Numbered from the stretch's first letter, positions 9,277-17,916 are shown. The stretch is 64,000 nt of DNA from JBGOTP01 sp963717075 (GCA_963717075.1 CAVQVI010000010.1:248001-312000); one strand, 5' to 3'. Made by a program: numbers and translations. The notes: a model not told the origin generated them from the letters alone.

Positions 9277-10208
9277 CCTTCACCGTTCCAGCTGAAAGCG
9301 AAGGCGCAAGGCTCGATCACTTTCTCGTCTCCGTCTGGGCGGAACACTCGCGATCGCAGATTCAGCGCCTCATCAAAGATGGCCGCGTTGAGGTCGAGGG
9401 ACGCCTGGCCAAGGCCAACCGACCCCTGAGAGCCGGGCAGCACGTCAGCGTCGCGGTTCCCGACCTGATTGATTCGGGTCCAACGGCCGAAGCCATCCCG
9501 CTGCCCATCGTGTATCAGGACCGGGACGTGATTGTGGTGAACAAGCCCGCCGGCATGGTCGTGCACCCGGCCGCTGGCCACACCGAAGGCACGCTCGTCA
9601 ACGCGCTCCTGCACCACGTGGCCGACCTGAGCGGCATCGGTGGCGAGAAGCGGCCGGGCATCGTACATCGCCTGGACCGTGGCACATCAGGATTGATGGT
9701 CGTCGCGAAGCACGATGCCGCTCATGAGGAGCTGGCCCGTCAGTTTCACGATCGTGAAGTCGAGAAAGAGTACATCGCGCTCGTCTGGGGCACGGTCGTG
9801 CCGGGACGCCGGATCGACCTGCCCATCGGCCGCGACCCCGCCGATCGCAAGAAGATGTCAGCGCGGGCCAGGCGCAGTCGCGAGGCGGTCACGAGGATTG
9901 TTCGAGCCGAGGTGCTCGGTCCAGTCACGCTGGCGCACGTAGCCATCTATACCGGCCGAACACACCAGATACGGGTTCATCTGAGCGCTATCGGCCATCC
10001 CATCGTCGGCGACCCCGTGTACGGCGGCCTGCGCCGCCGCGTACCTGGCGACTTGCGCGCGGTGGGGCGCCTTGAGCGCCCTTTTCTCCATGCCAGCCGA
10101 TTGGCATTCAATCATCCCGTTGAGAAGAGACGCATGGAATTCACGTGCGAGTTGCCCGAAGACCTCCAAAGCGTGCTCGAAGAACTGCGGGAGAAACGCC
10201 CGACCTGA
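9273..10208 (+). CDS. rluD: RluD-like 23S rRNA pseudouridine synthase
   Basis: A 311-residue RluA-family pseudouridine synthase. An N-terminal S4 RNA-binding domain (RLDHFLVSVWAEHSRSQIQR) precedes the catalytic domain with GIVHRLDRGTSGL, whose Asp is the nucleophile. The S4 domain and length favour RluD, acting on the large-subunit helix 69 stem-loop, over RluA or RluC. GTG 9273 overlaps the lgt stop. The 3' end is unusual: the final codons and TGA (10206-10208) lie inside the first copy of a palindromic REP element, so the repeat appears to have been inserted at, or to have captured, the end of the gene. Confidence 0.9.
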   Translation: MTFTVPAESEGARLDHFLVSVWAEHSRSQIQRLIKDGRVEVEGRLAKANRPLRAGQHVSVAVPDLIDSGPTAEAIPLPIVYQDRDVIVVNKPAGMVVHPAAGHTEGTLVNALLHHVADLSGIGGEKRPGIVHRLDRGTSGLMVVAKHDAAHEELARQFHDREVEKEYIALVWGTVVPGRRIDLPIGRDPADRKKMSARARRSREAVTRIVRAEVLGPVTLAHVAIYTGRTHQIRVHLSAIGHPIVGDPVYGGLRRRVPGDLRAVGRLERPFLHASRLAFNHPVEKRRMEFTCELPEDLQSVLEELREKRPT

Positions 10209-10282
10209 AGGTCGGGCCTACGAGTACTGCCGACCTGAAGGTCGGGCCTACGAGTACTGCCGACGTGAAGGTCGGGCCTACG
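10199..10282 (+). repeat. Three tandem REP-like palindromes with GTAG tetranucleotide
   Basis: Three copies of a 23-30 base unit. The first two are identical over 30 bases (10201-10230 and 10231-10260); the third (10260-10282) has one change in the stem. Each is a hairpin CCGACCT-GA-AGGTCGG followed by GGCCTACG. On the minus strand the order is CGTAGG then hairpin, that is, GTAG plus palindrome, the architecture of bacterial REP elements mobilised by RAYT (TnpA-REP) transposases. No transposase is in the window. Read through, the units would encode repeats of D-L-K-V-G-P-T. Confidence 0.85.
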
Positions 10283-10330
10283 ATCATACGTGCCGACGAG
10301 AGCCTCACCCTGAGCTCGGGAGCCATCATC

Positions 10331-10834
10331 ATGGCGATTGTCTACAAGAGCCGCGTCTTCTCCGTCGAGGTCGAGCGCGCGCGTTTCCCCAACGGACGCG
10401 TGCACGACGTCTCGATCGTTCGACATCAACCGTCGGTTGTGCTGATCCCGATGCCTGACGAGCGGCACGTCACTCTGGTTCGTCAGTACCGGCGTGCGGT
10501 TCGACGAGACCTTTGGGAACTGCCCGCCGGCAGTCTCAATCCTGGCGAAACTGCACACGACGCCGCCGTCCGAGAGTGCGAGGAAGAAATCGGCCTGGTG
10601 CCACGGCAGGTCGTGAGGATTCGAGGACTGTTTCCTGCGCCAGGATTCTGCGACGAGGAGCTGATCTTCTTCCGCGTCTCGGACTTGCAGTCTCCCCCGA
10701 CAGATTCACCTCACAAGCCAGATGACGACGAGGACATTCACGCAGAGACTTTCGCCATCGAGGAGGCCAAAGCGATGGCCGCCCGCGGAACCATCGTCGA
10801 CCTCAAGACGGCCTACGGCCTGACGCTGATTTGA
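10331..10834 (+). CDS. NUDIX hydrolase, ADP-ribose pyrophosphatase type
   Basis: A 167-residue NUDIX protein. The box GX5EX7REUXEEXGU is complete: GSLNPGETAHDAAVRECEEEIGL. The preceding RRDLWELPAG and the overall layout resemble ADP-ribose pyrophosphatases (NudF/YffH group), which recycle nucleoside diphosphate sugars. ATG 10331 is chosen because upstream in-frame sequence is only translated REP repeat; a spurious longer frame opens at 10145. It ends 30 bases from the converging panC. The substrate is inferred from family resemblance. Confidence 0.87.
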   Translation: MAIVYKSRVFSVEVERARFPNGRVHDVSIVRHQPSVVLIPMPDERHVTLVRQYRRAVRRDLWELPAGSLNPGETAHDAAVRECEEEIGLVPRQVVRIRGLFPAPGFCDEELIFFRVSDLQSPPTDSPHKPDDDEDIHAETFAIEEAKAMAARGTIVDLKTAYGLTLI

Positions 10835-10864
10835 CTAGCCCCCGGTTGCAAATGACTCGTAGCT

Positions 10865-11728
10865 TCATGGGACCCTCCAGCCGGACGGCACGGACAATAG
10901 ATTGTCAATGAGACGCGTTGATCCCACCCAGAGCGATCCGGCCACACGAACCGGCGCCGTCACAGACGTCACGGGCTGCATGTTGTCCGGGTCGACGATC
11001 TCGAAGTACTCGAGCCGCAGGCTGGGATGGGACGGCACGCGCGTGACGGCCGCCTTCGTGATGGCATCGGTATCGCGAAGGCCGGACACAATCAGGCGAT
11101 CGGCCTCGCAGAGCGCCTGATAGAGCGCAGGAGCCAGCTGCCGCTCGTCCGGTGTGAGATGCCGGTTGCGTGAGCTGAGAGCGAGGCCGTCCGGTTCGCG
11201 GACTGTTTGTACGGCGACGATCATCACCGGCACAGCGAAATCGGTGACCAGGCGTCGGACGATGGCCAGCTGCTGAGCGTCCTTCTCGCCGAAGTACGCG
11301 CGGTCGGGTTGCACGATCTGCAGGAGTTTCATGACGATCGTGGCGACGCCGCGAAAGTGTCCGGGTCGGTGCGGGCCGCACAAGTGATCCGCGAGCCTGC
11401 CGACATCAATCGTGCAGGCTGGGGGAGTTGGAAACATTTCGCTGAGGTCAGGAGCGAACAGGGCGTCCACGCCATGAAGCGTGCACAGTTGGGTATCCGC
11501 CTCGAGCTGGCGCGGGTACTGGCGCAGATCTTCGTCCCGGTCGAACTGAAGCGGATTGACAAAAACGCTGACAACCACGCGCGAGCACTCGCTGCGCGCC
11601 CGGTCGATCAGCCGGGCATGACCGGCGTGTAGCGCTCCCATTGTCGGGACAAGACCGATTGGTCCAGCCTTACGCCAGCGTTCAGTCTGCTCGCGCAGGG
11701 CTCCAATTGAAGTGACGAGGTCGGCCAT
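10865..11728 (-). CDS. panC: Pantothenate synthetase
   Basis: A 287-residue ATP-dependent ligase joining pantoate and beta-alanine, the last step of pantothenate synthesis. VPTMGALHAGHARLI carries the HIGH-like motif; FVNPLQFDRDEDL, YFGEKDAQQL and LALSSRNRHL are further signatures. ATG 11728 follows the panB stop by one base (stop at 11730), and the longer open frame upstream is panB in another frame. Last gene of the lon-DUF2520-panB-panC minus-strand series. Complete, with normal length. Confidence 0.95.
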   Translation of the reverse strand: MADLVTSIGALREQTERWRKAGPIGLVPTMGALHAGHARLIDRARSECSRVVVSVFVNPLQFDRDEDLRQYPRQLEADTQLCTLHGVDALFAPDLSEMFPTPPACTIDVGRLADHLCGPHRPGHFRGVATIVMKLLQIVQPDRAYFGEKDAQQLAIVRRLVTDFAVPVMIVAVQTVREPDGLALSSRNRHLTPDERQLAPALYQALCEADRLIVSGLRDTDAITKAAVTRVPSHPSLRLEYFEIVDPDNMQPVTSVTAPVRVAGSLWVGSTRLIDNLLSVPSGWRVP

Positions 11729-11729
11729 C

Positions 11730-12554
11730 TCAGACGATGGGTGTCGCCTCCGCTCGGACGTGGGTCTCGGGGAACCGACCGGTTCGAACGTCGTTGACAT
11801 ATGCCCCGGCCGCCTCCACGATCGTCTCGGCAAGCTTGGCGTATTGCCTGACGAACGAAGGCACGTACCCGTCCGACATCCCGAGCATGTCGTGGCTGAC
11901 GAGCACCTGCCCGTCACAATGCGGCCCGGCGCCAATACCGATAGTCGGCACGTCTACGGACGCCGTCAGGCGCTGCGCCACCGAGGAAGGAACCGACTCG
12001 AGCACGATCGCAAACGCTCCAGCCTTCTGGAGCGCTTCCGCGTCGGCCAGAATTGCGTCGGCTTCCTGCGGCAGGGTTCCGCGCTTTCGATACCCACCCA
12101 GCTGATTCACCGACTGCGGCTGCAAGCCTACGTGTCCCATCACCGGGATGCCGATCTCGACCAGACGTCTGACGGCCTCCACAACGGGGCGACCGCCTTC
12201 GAGCTTCACTGCGGCCGCGCCACCTTCCTGGAGCAGACGGCCGGCATTCCGCACCGCCTCTTCGACTGAGACCTGATAGGTCATGAAGGGAAGATCGGCA
12301 ATCACCAGCGCGCGACGAACACCTCGCATCACCGCGGCGGTGTGGTGAATCATGGCATCAAGGGTCACCGGCAGGGTTGTTTCATAGCCGAGCATGACCA
12401 TGCCGACAGAATCGCCAACCAAGATGGCGTCAACGCCGGCGCGATCGAGGAGCGCGGCCATTGCGGCGTCGTACGCGGTGAGCATGGCAATCTTCTCACC
12501 GCGCTGCTTCTTTGCCTGCAGGTCGGTGGTCCGAATCCGGTTGAGATCAATCAT
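11730..12554 (-). CDS. panB: 3-methyl-2-oxobutanoate hydroxymethyltransferase
   Basis: A 274-residue TIM-barrel enzyme making ketopantoate from 2-oxoisovalerate and methylenetetrahydrofolate. Signatures include LTAYDAAMAALLDRAG, LVGDSVGMVMLG, AAAVKLEGG, GHVGLQPQS and IGIGAGPHCDGQVLV. ATG 12554 is preferred: a GGAG sits five bases upstream (12564-12561 on the minus strand), while the ATG at 12560 directly abuts it. The start overlaps the end of the DUF2520 gene by eight bases and panC follows after one base, so all three are co-translated. Confidence 0.95.
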   Translation of the reverse strand: MIDLNRIRTTDLQAKKQRGEKIAMLTAYDAAMAALLDRAGVDAILVGDSVGMVMLGYETTLPVTLDAMIHHTAAVMRGVRRALVIADLPFMTYQVSVEEAVRNAGRLLQEGGAAAVKLEGGRPVVEAVRRLVEIGIPVMGHVGLQPQSVNQLGGYRKRGTLPQEADAILADAEALQKAGAFAIVLESVPSSVAQRLTASVDVPTIGIGAGPHCDGQVLVSHDMLGMSDGYVPSFVRQYAKLAETIVEAAGAYVNDVRTGRFPETHVRAEATPIV

Positions 12555-13434
12555 TGGCATCTCCAGCGTGTTCCATCTCGAGCGCGGCTGCAATCGCGCG
12601 CAGGCTCGATTCGGGCAAGCCGCGGCGTCGAGCCAGGCCGAGAAGACTGTGTCCCAACGAACGATACAGCGCCCCAATGTCCTCTGGCACGTCCCGGAGA
12701 GCTTCCATGTGCAATCGCACGGTTTCGGCGTCGCCGCGTACGATTGGACCAGTGAGCGCCGCCCGAGCCCCCGATGCCAGCACGTTGGTCAGCGTCGCGC
12801 GCAACAGGGGTTCAAGGCCGTCCAGCGCGGATTGGGACCCGATGCCAGCTTCCTCCATCAGTCGGACGGCCGCATCGATGACGGCGACCATCCCGTTACT
12901 CGCCATCACGGCGCCCGCGTGGTAGAGCGCCATCCGGTCGGCAGTCACGGAGATCTCGCGACCGCCGAGCAGCGCGATGATTTCCCGGCCCCAGTCGAAA
13001 GCTGCCGGATCGCCTGCGAGGCCGAAGCTGATGCCTTGGAGGTCCTTCACGCCCTGCGCGGGACTGACGATCGTCTGGATGGGGTGAAGAACTCCGCACG
13101 CGCTGCCCGTTCGCTGCAGGTTCACCAACGCTTCAGGACCTCGGGCGCCGCATGTGTGGAGCGCGACACCAACAAAGCCCGCGCTGGCGAGGGTCTCGGC
13201 CACCGCGAGGATACCTGTGTCCGACGTCGCTACGAGCACCCTTTCGGCACAACGAGGAACCTCCACGAGAGGGACCGTCCCGACGCGCCGACCGATGAAG
13301 GCCGCCGCCTGCTCGACCTTCGCTGGTGTGCGGCCGGCCACGGCGACGATGGGCTGCCCATGGAGGTACAGCAAACGGCCGATGGCCTGCCCGACCGCGC
13401 CTGTGCCCACGACAGCAATCGAACGACGATCCAT
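12547..13434 (-). CDS. Rossmann-fold / DUF2520 protein of the pantothenate operon
   Basis: A 295-residue protein with an N-terminal NAD(P)-binding fold (IAVVGTGAVGQAIGRLL, GxGxxG) and a C-terminal helical half of the DUF2520 type (HAGAVMASNGMVAVIDAA). The overall plan resembles 6-phosphogluconate dehydrogenase-like reductases such as ketopantoate reductase. It overlaps panB by eight bases and no panE is seen in the window, so a reductase role in pantoate formation is a reasonable but unproven inference. The ATG at 13434 is 56 bases downstream of the lon stop. Confidence 0.8.
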   Translation of the reverse strand: MDRRSIAVVGTGAVGQAIGRLLYLHGQPIVAVAGRTPAKVEQAAAFIGRRVGTVPLVEVPRCAERVLVATSDTGILAVAETLASAGFVGVALHTCGARGPEALVNLQRTGSACGVLHPIQTIVSPAQGVKDLQGISFGLAGDPAAFDWGREIIALLGGREISVTADRMALYHAGAVMASNGMVAVIDAAVRLMEEAGIGSQSALDGLEPLLRATLTNVLASGARAALTGPIVRGDAETVRLHMEALRDVPEDIGALYRSLGHSLLGLARRRGLPESSLRAIAAALEMEHAGDAND

Positions 13435-13490
13435 GCGATGGACTCTATCGTCTCGCGAACGGCCGCCTCAGATCGCCAGAAATCGGTGCG

Positions 13491-15947
13491 TCACGGTCTG
13501 ACGGCGACCGGTCCTGGAGCCTTCGGTTCCTTGAGCTCCGTCTTTCGCGGACGAAGGTCGGACGAAACCGGCTGAAGCGCGAGCGCCAGCACCTCGTCAA
13601 TCGTCGAAACCAGGTGGATGGTCATGTCACTCCGCAGCTCAGGCGTCAAGTCCTCGTTGACGTTCTTCGCGTTCAGCTTCGGGAGAATCACGTCCCGGAT
13701 GCCGACGCGCCGCGCCGCCAGCACTTTCTCCTTGACGCCGCCAATCGGTAACACGCGTCCCGAAAGCGTGATCTCGCCCGTCATCGCGAGATCTCCCCGC
13801 ACGGACCGCCCCGTCAGCTGCGACGCCATCGCCGTCGCCATCGTCACGCCGGCAGAAGGTCCGTCTTTCGGAATGGCACCCGAAGGTACATGGACATGTA
13901 TTTCAGCGTTCTTGAAGAAATCCGGATCGATGCCGTATTCGCGAGCGTGCGTTCGCAGCCAGGAGAGCGCCGCACGGGCGGATTCCTTCATGACGTCGCC
14001 GAGTTGACCTGTGAGAGTCAATGAACCGGTTCCCGCCATCCTCGACGCTTCGACGAAGAGTACTTCCCCCCCGCTTGGTGTCCACGCGAGACCAATCGCC
14101 ACTCCTGGATCCTTGGTACGCTCCTCCATTTCCTCATCAAGAAACTTCGGCGCTCCAAGCATCTGCACGACCAGCTCCCGAGTGACGTCGATTGCCGATT
14201 CGTCGCCCTCCGCACGCCGGCGGGCAACTTTGCGACAGATTGACCCGATCTCACGCTCCAGATTTCGAACGCCCGCTTCACGGGTGTAGCCGCGGATCAC
14301 TTGACGTAGTGCGTCCGGGGTGAAGCGGATGTGATCTGACGACAGGCCGTGGTTCTTCACCTGTTTATCGACCAGGTGGGCGACGGCAATCTCCAGTTTC
14401 TCTTCTTCGGTATATCCCGCGATTTCGAGCACTTCCATCCGGTCCCTCAGGGCCGGAGGAACCGGATCGAGCACGTTCGCCGTGGTGATGAAGAGTACTT
14501 CGGACAAGTCGAACGGCACATCGAGATAGTGGTCGCGAAATGTGTGGTTCTGTTCGGGGTCAAGTACCTCGAGCAACGCCGACGAGGGGTCTCCCCTGAA
14601 GTCTGAGCCGAGTTTGTCGATCTCATCCAGGATGAACACCGGGTTCTTCGACTCTGCGCGCCGGAGCCCCTGGATAATCTGCCCAGGTAGGGCGCCGATG
14701 TAGGTCCGTCGGTGGCCGCGGATCTCCGCCTCGTCCCGCATTCCCCCCAAGGAAACCCGAACGAACTTCCGCCCCAGCGATTCCGCAATCGACCGCGCGA
14801 GCGATGTCTTTCCGACGCCGGGAGGCCCGACAAAGCAGAGGATGGGCCCCTTCGCGGCCGGGTTCAGCTTGCGAACGGCCAGATACTCGAGGATGCGATC
14901 CTTGGCCCGTTCGAGGCCCGAGTGATTGGTGTCGAGCACGGTCTTCGTGCGAGCCAAGTCGATGACCTCATCGGTCCGCTTGGCCCAGGGGAGCGCCGCC
15001 AGCCAGTCCACATAGGTGCGCGAGACCGTATACTCGGCCGCGGCGACAGGCATCTTGGAGAGGCGGTCGAGCTCCCTCAGCGCTTCCTTCTTCACCGCTT
15101 CGGGCATACCCGCCGCTTCGATCTTCTCGGCGAGCTCCTCCACCTCCTTGGTCTGGTCGTCGCCTTCGCCAAGCTCCTTTTGAATCGCTTTCATCTGCTC
15201 GCGCAGGAAGTATTCACGCTGATTCTTGCCGACCTCCGACTGAACCTGGGATTGGATTCTCGAGCCGAGCTCGAGCACCTCAAGCTCCTTGATCAAAATG
15301 CGGTTGAGGTTGTCCATCCGCGTCCGGATATCGAGCGTCTCGAGCACCTCTTGCTTGACCGTCGTGCTGATTGTCGAAAGACTTGACGCAATGAAGTCGG
15401 CGAGACGGCCCGGCTCAGTGATATTCGAGGCGAGCGTCTGAAGGTCGTCTGACAGAAGCGGCGACAGCGAAACCACCTGCTGGAAATTGGTCTTGATGTT
15501 GCGCGCCAGAGCATCGATCTCGAGACGGTCGTTGTCGTTTGTCCCTTCGGTCGCGGCGTTGACGTTCGCACGGAGATAGGGCTGCGTCGCGATGACCGAG
15601 CCGAGCGCCAGACGAGACAGCCCCTGGACAATCAGTCTCAGGCTGCCGTCCGGCAGCTTGAACATCTTGTGGATGTGTGTCGCAGTGCCTATGCGATACA
15701 GGTCATGCTCGCCCGGATCATCGACGCTCGCGTCGCGTTGCGTGAAAACCGCGATCAGCTTGCCAGTGGCGATCGCATCGTCAATGAGGCGGACGGAGCT
15801 TTCGCGCGCCACCGCGAGCGGCATGAACGAATTAGGGAAGAGCACCGTGTCCCGGAGCGGAAGAATGGGTAGCTCTGTCGGCAGCGACAGGGGCCGTTCG
15901 CCGACCGGGATGTCTTCAGTCTTGAGATCCTCGATGTGATCGCTCAT
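13491..15947 (-). CDS. lon: ATP-dependent protease La
   Basis: An 818-residue Lon protease: an N-terminal substrate-binding LAN domain (LPILPLRDTVLFPNSFMPLA), a coiled linker, an AAA+ module with Walker A GPPGVGKTS and Walker B VFILDEIDKLG, and a C-terminal peptidase with the serine-lysine dyad (Ser in KDGPSAGVTMA). It degrades misfolded and regulatory proteins in the cytoplasm. Length and order are normal. It is the upstream member of a minus-strand series leading into the pantothenate genes and lies 134 bases downstream of a dksA-like gene. No HrcA or CIRCE-type operator was recognised upstream. Confidence 0.96.
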   Translation of the reverse strand: MSDHIEDLKTEDIPVGERPLSLPTELPILPLRDTVLFPNSFMPLAVARESSVRLIDDAIATGKLIAVFTQRDASVDDPGEHDLYRIGTATHIHKMFKLPDGSLRLIVQGLSRLALGSVIATQPYLRANVNAATEGTNDNDRLEIDALARNIKTNFQQVVSLSPLLSDDLQTLASNITEPGRLADFIASSLSTISTTVKQEVLETLDIRTRMDNLNRILIKELEVLELGSRIQSQVQSEVGKNQREYFLREQMKAIQKELGEGDDQTKEVEELAEKIEAAGMPEAVKKEALRELDRLSKMPVAAAEYTVSRTYVDWLAALPWAKRTDEVIDLARTKTVLDTNHSGLERAKDRILEYLAVRKLNPAAKGPILCFVGPPGVGKTSLARSIAESLGRKFVRVSLGGMRDEAEIRGHRRTYIGALPGQIIQGLRRAESKNPVFILDEIDKLGSDFRGDPSSALLEVLDPEQNHTFRDHYLDVPFDLSEVLFITTANVLDPVPPALRDRMEVLEIAGYTEEEKLEIAVAHLVDKQVKNHGLSSDHIRFTPDALRQVIRGYTREAGVRNLEREIGSICRKVARRRAEGDESAIDVTRELVVQMLGAPKFLDEEMEERTKDPGVAIGLAWTPSGGEVLFVEASRMAGTGSLTLTGQLGDVMKESARAALSWLRTHAREYGIDPDFFKNAEIHVHVPSGAIPKDGPSAGVTMATAMASQLTGRSVRGDLAMTGEITLSGRVLPIGGVKEKVLAARRVGIRDVILPKLNAKNVNEDLTPELRSDMTIHLVSTIDEVLALALQPVSSDLRPRKTELKEPKAPGPVAVRP

Positions 15948-16021
15948 GGCGGCCTCCGAAGTTCTCCTCTAGATCCGGTCCGTCTACGATCGGGGGAGGC
16001 GTTGGTTTTCTATCTGGGAAG

Positions 16022-16056
16022 CGCCGGTGGGGAGAACGCGGGCCCCGCCACCGGCG
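16022..16056. other. Inverted repeat between dksA-like gene and lon
   Basis: CGCCGGTGG at 16022-16030 pairs perfectly with CCACCGGCG at 16048-16056 across a 17-base loop, in the 134-base gap between the dksA-like stop and the lon start. There is no U-tract on either side, so it is not a classical terminator; a rho-dependent end, attenuator or mRNA-stabilising hairpin are options. Confidence 0.45.
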
Positions 16057-16081
16057 GAGCCCGCATCGTGGGTCGCCAGTC

Positions 16082-16537
16082 TTACATGTCGAGGAACAGA
16101 GCCGAAGTACCCCGCCGCGCATTCATGTGACGCTCGCGCTGCTCGGCCACTTCCCTGGCCTCCTCGCAATCCTTACAACGAACTGCGAACGGGAGGGCGC
16201 GCAACCGCTTCTCGGCAATCTCCTCGCCGCACTCGAAGCAGTTGCCGTAGTTGCCCTGCTCCAAACGCGACAGCGCATCATTGATCTTGTTCAGGGTCTC
16301 AGACTTCATCTGAATGAGCGCGAACTCGATCTCTTCCTGGATGTCGGCCTCAGAACTCTCGACGGCATCCAGCACCTCGTTGAGCTTACCCCCCCAGGTG
16401 CCTTCCGCCCGAACGTCGCGCATCCTGCCCTGGACCTCGGCGTGGATCTCCTGACGCCGATCTTCAAGCATGCCCTTCAATTCAGTGTAACGGGTCCTCG
16501 TCTTGACCGTCGTCACCGTTGCCAGATTCTCCTTCAT
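16082..16537 (-). CDS. TraR/DksA-type C4 zinc-finger protein
   Basis: A 151-residue DksA-like protein. A long helical N-terminal part, likely coiled coil (residues about 15-90), precedes the zinc finger CFECGEEI...CKDCEEAREV with four cysteines. Proteins of this type insert into the RNA polymerase secondary channel and tune rRNA and stress promoters with ppGpp. ATG 16537 has AAGGAG about ten bases upstream. The rel gene for ppGpp synthesis lies 4 kb away in the same window. It could be a paralogue rather than the main DksA, since the acidic coiled-coil tip was not verified. Confidence 0.85.
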   Translation of the reverse strand: MKENLATVTTVKTRTRYTELKGMLEDRRQEIHAEVQGRMRDVRAEGTWGGKLNEVLDAVESSEADIQEEIEFALIQMKSETLNKINDALSRLEQGNYGNCFECGEEIAEKRLRALPFAVRCKDCEEAREVAEQRERHMNARRGTSALFLDM

Positions 16538-16952
16538 GGTCGCCGCTCCTTGTCGCCCGGAACGCCGGGCCGTCGCCGCTTAAGATTGCCGGTTCTATGC
16601 AAATGATTGGCCAATGCTAACACGGTGTAGAGTCATCTCACAAGCAACAAGATTCAGCTGCTGTCCAAGAATGAAGCGTCGCCCAATCTGAGGCGCTTTG
16701 ACCATTTCTTATCTAGCTCAACTAGATATATCAGATAAGCAACTATCTATTAATAACTTACAGCAGCATATCGTCCGCAGTGGACCGTTCGTTCAAACTT
16801 GTGCACGTTTAGACGCAGTTGGGGCGCAATCGGTTCGGCGAAGATGGCCGAATTTTTGTCCGCTTTGGGAGACGACACGAGTGTCTCGAAATTAGCAAGG
16901 CGAGACAATCTTGGAACTCAATTCTTCCGCCCAGCCATACAATAGGGACGCT
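16538..16952. other. 415-base intergenic region with AT-rich core and hairpins
   Basis: Divergent spacer between the dksA-like gene and the zinc-ribbon gene, locally much more AT-rich than its surroundings (about 16700-16770). It holds a perfect ten-base palindrome ATTGGCCAAT (16606-16615), a hairpin TATCTAG-CTCAA-CTAGATA (16710-16728) with an alternative pairing CTTATCT/AGATAAG, and a hairpin TGTCTCG/CGAGACA (16882-16907). A TACAAT box at 16938-16943 lies nine bases before the GTG of the downstream gene. I see no convincing gene. Operator and promoter roles are guesses. Confidence 0.4.
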
Positions 16953-17588
16953 GTGAACTGCCCACTCTGTGGCAAGAGAAAGGCCCGTCGCGCGTGCCCC
17001 GCACTTCGGAGCGATATTTGTTCGTTCTGCTGCGGCACGAAACGACTCACGGAAATCCAGTGTCCCGAGGACTGTCCTTACCTCTCCGCCGCCCGGGAAC
17101 ACCCTCCCGCGGCCTTCGTCCGCCAGCAGCAGCGCGACATTGCCCTCTTGCTGCAATACATGCGCGATTTCAGCGAAGGACAGTCGCAACTCTTTCTGAT
17201 GGCTGGCGCCTTCCTCGCCGGCTATCAGCCGCCCGAGCTGCACGCGCTGCTCGATGAGGACGTGGCAGGGGCCGCAGCCGCCCTTGCCGCGACCTACGAG
17301 ACTGCGGCCCAAGGGGTCATCTACGAACACCGGCCGACGTCAGCTGTCGCTGGGCACCTCGCCGCAGAGCTGAAACCGCTCTTTGAGAAGGCGCGGGGCA
17401 ACAGGGGGAGTATCTTCGAGCGCGATGCGGCGGTGGTCCTGCGCCGAATCGGGGAGGCCGTGGGAAAAATCCGTGGACCGGCGCCGGAAGATCGACGGCC
17501 ATTTCTGGATCTGCTGAGTCGGATGATTCGCACTCGTGAGCCTTCGGCCAAGATAGAGTCCGAGCCCTCGCGCTTGATAGTCCCGTAA
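16953..17588 (+). CDS. Uncharacterised zinc-ribbon protein
   Basis: A 211-residue protein of unknown function. The N terminus is cysteine-rich: CPLCGKRKARRACP, then CSFCCGTKR and CPEDCPYL, eight or more cysteines that could hold two zinc ions. The rest is helical and rich in Ala, Leu and charged residues, with no membrane segment. GTG 16953 is preferred because it starts directly at the zinc ribbon and has a TACAAT box nine bases upstream; a TTG at 16911 would add 14 residues. It precedes rpmB and ridA. A nucleic-acid or ribosome-related role is only suggested by the position and zinc motifs. Confidence 0.7.
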   Translation: MNCPLCGKRKARRACPALRSDICSFCCGTKRLTEIQCPEDCPYLSAAREHPPAAFVRQQQRDIALLLQYMRDFSEGQSQLFLMAGAFLAGYQPPELHALLDEDVAGAAAALAATYETAAQGVIYEHRPTSAVAGHLAAELKPLFEKARGNRGSIFERDAAVVLRRIGEAVGKIRGPAPEDRRPFLDLLSRMIRTREPSAKIESEPSRLIVP

Positions 17589-17724
17589 CCGACTCTATAT
17601 ACTTGACGTTTGCCTTGAGAAGCTGAGCGCTGCCTGCTGAGGGCTTTCGTGGTGCCGCTCACGGCCGTGGCGATCGATACCAACGGCAAACCCCAGAAAC
17701 GCAAGCAGATCCGAGGATTGAGTC

Positions 17725-17916
17725 ATGGCAAAACGATGTGAAATCTGCGGCAAGGGTCCGGTCGTCGGCCGGCAGGTCAGCCACGCCCATAACGTCAGCG
17801 CACGGCGCTTCGAACCCAACCTTCAGGTTGTCCGGGCCGTCGTCAATCGTGGCATCAAGCGAATTCGCGTCTGCACTCGGTGTCTACGGTCGCGCAAGGT
17901 GGTCAAAGCGGCATAG
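17725..17916 (+). CDS. rpmB: 50S ribosomal protein L28
   Basis: A 63-residue L28 with MAKRCEICGKGPVVGRQVSH at the start and CTRC near the end, so it is the zinc-binding (C+) form with two CxxC pairs. It binds 23S rRNA in the large subunit. A GAGG sits about nine bases before the ATG. ridA follows after six bases. Whether a zinc-independent paralogue exists elsewhere cannot be seen here; in several bacteria such pairs are switched by Zur. Confidence 0.94.
   Translation: MAKRCEICGKGPVVGRQVSHAHNVSARRFEPNLQVVRAVVNRGIKRIRVCTRCLRSRKVVKAA

Noticed and set aside
10200..10282. Tandem repeats at the rluD end considered as a CRISPR array
   Set aside because: Only three units with tiny, nearly identical interspaces (about 7 bases) and no unique spacers; no cas genes in the window. 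The GTAG-hairpin plan fits REP elements.
16698..16895. 65-codon frame in the AT-rich spacer
   Set aside because: TTG start, spans two hairpins, no ribosome site, no similarity recognised.
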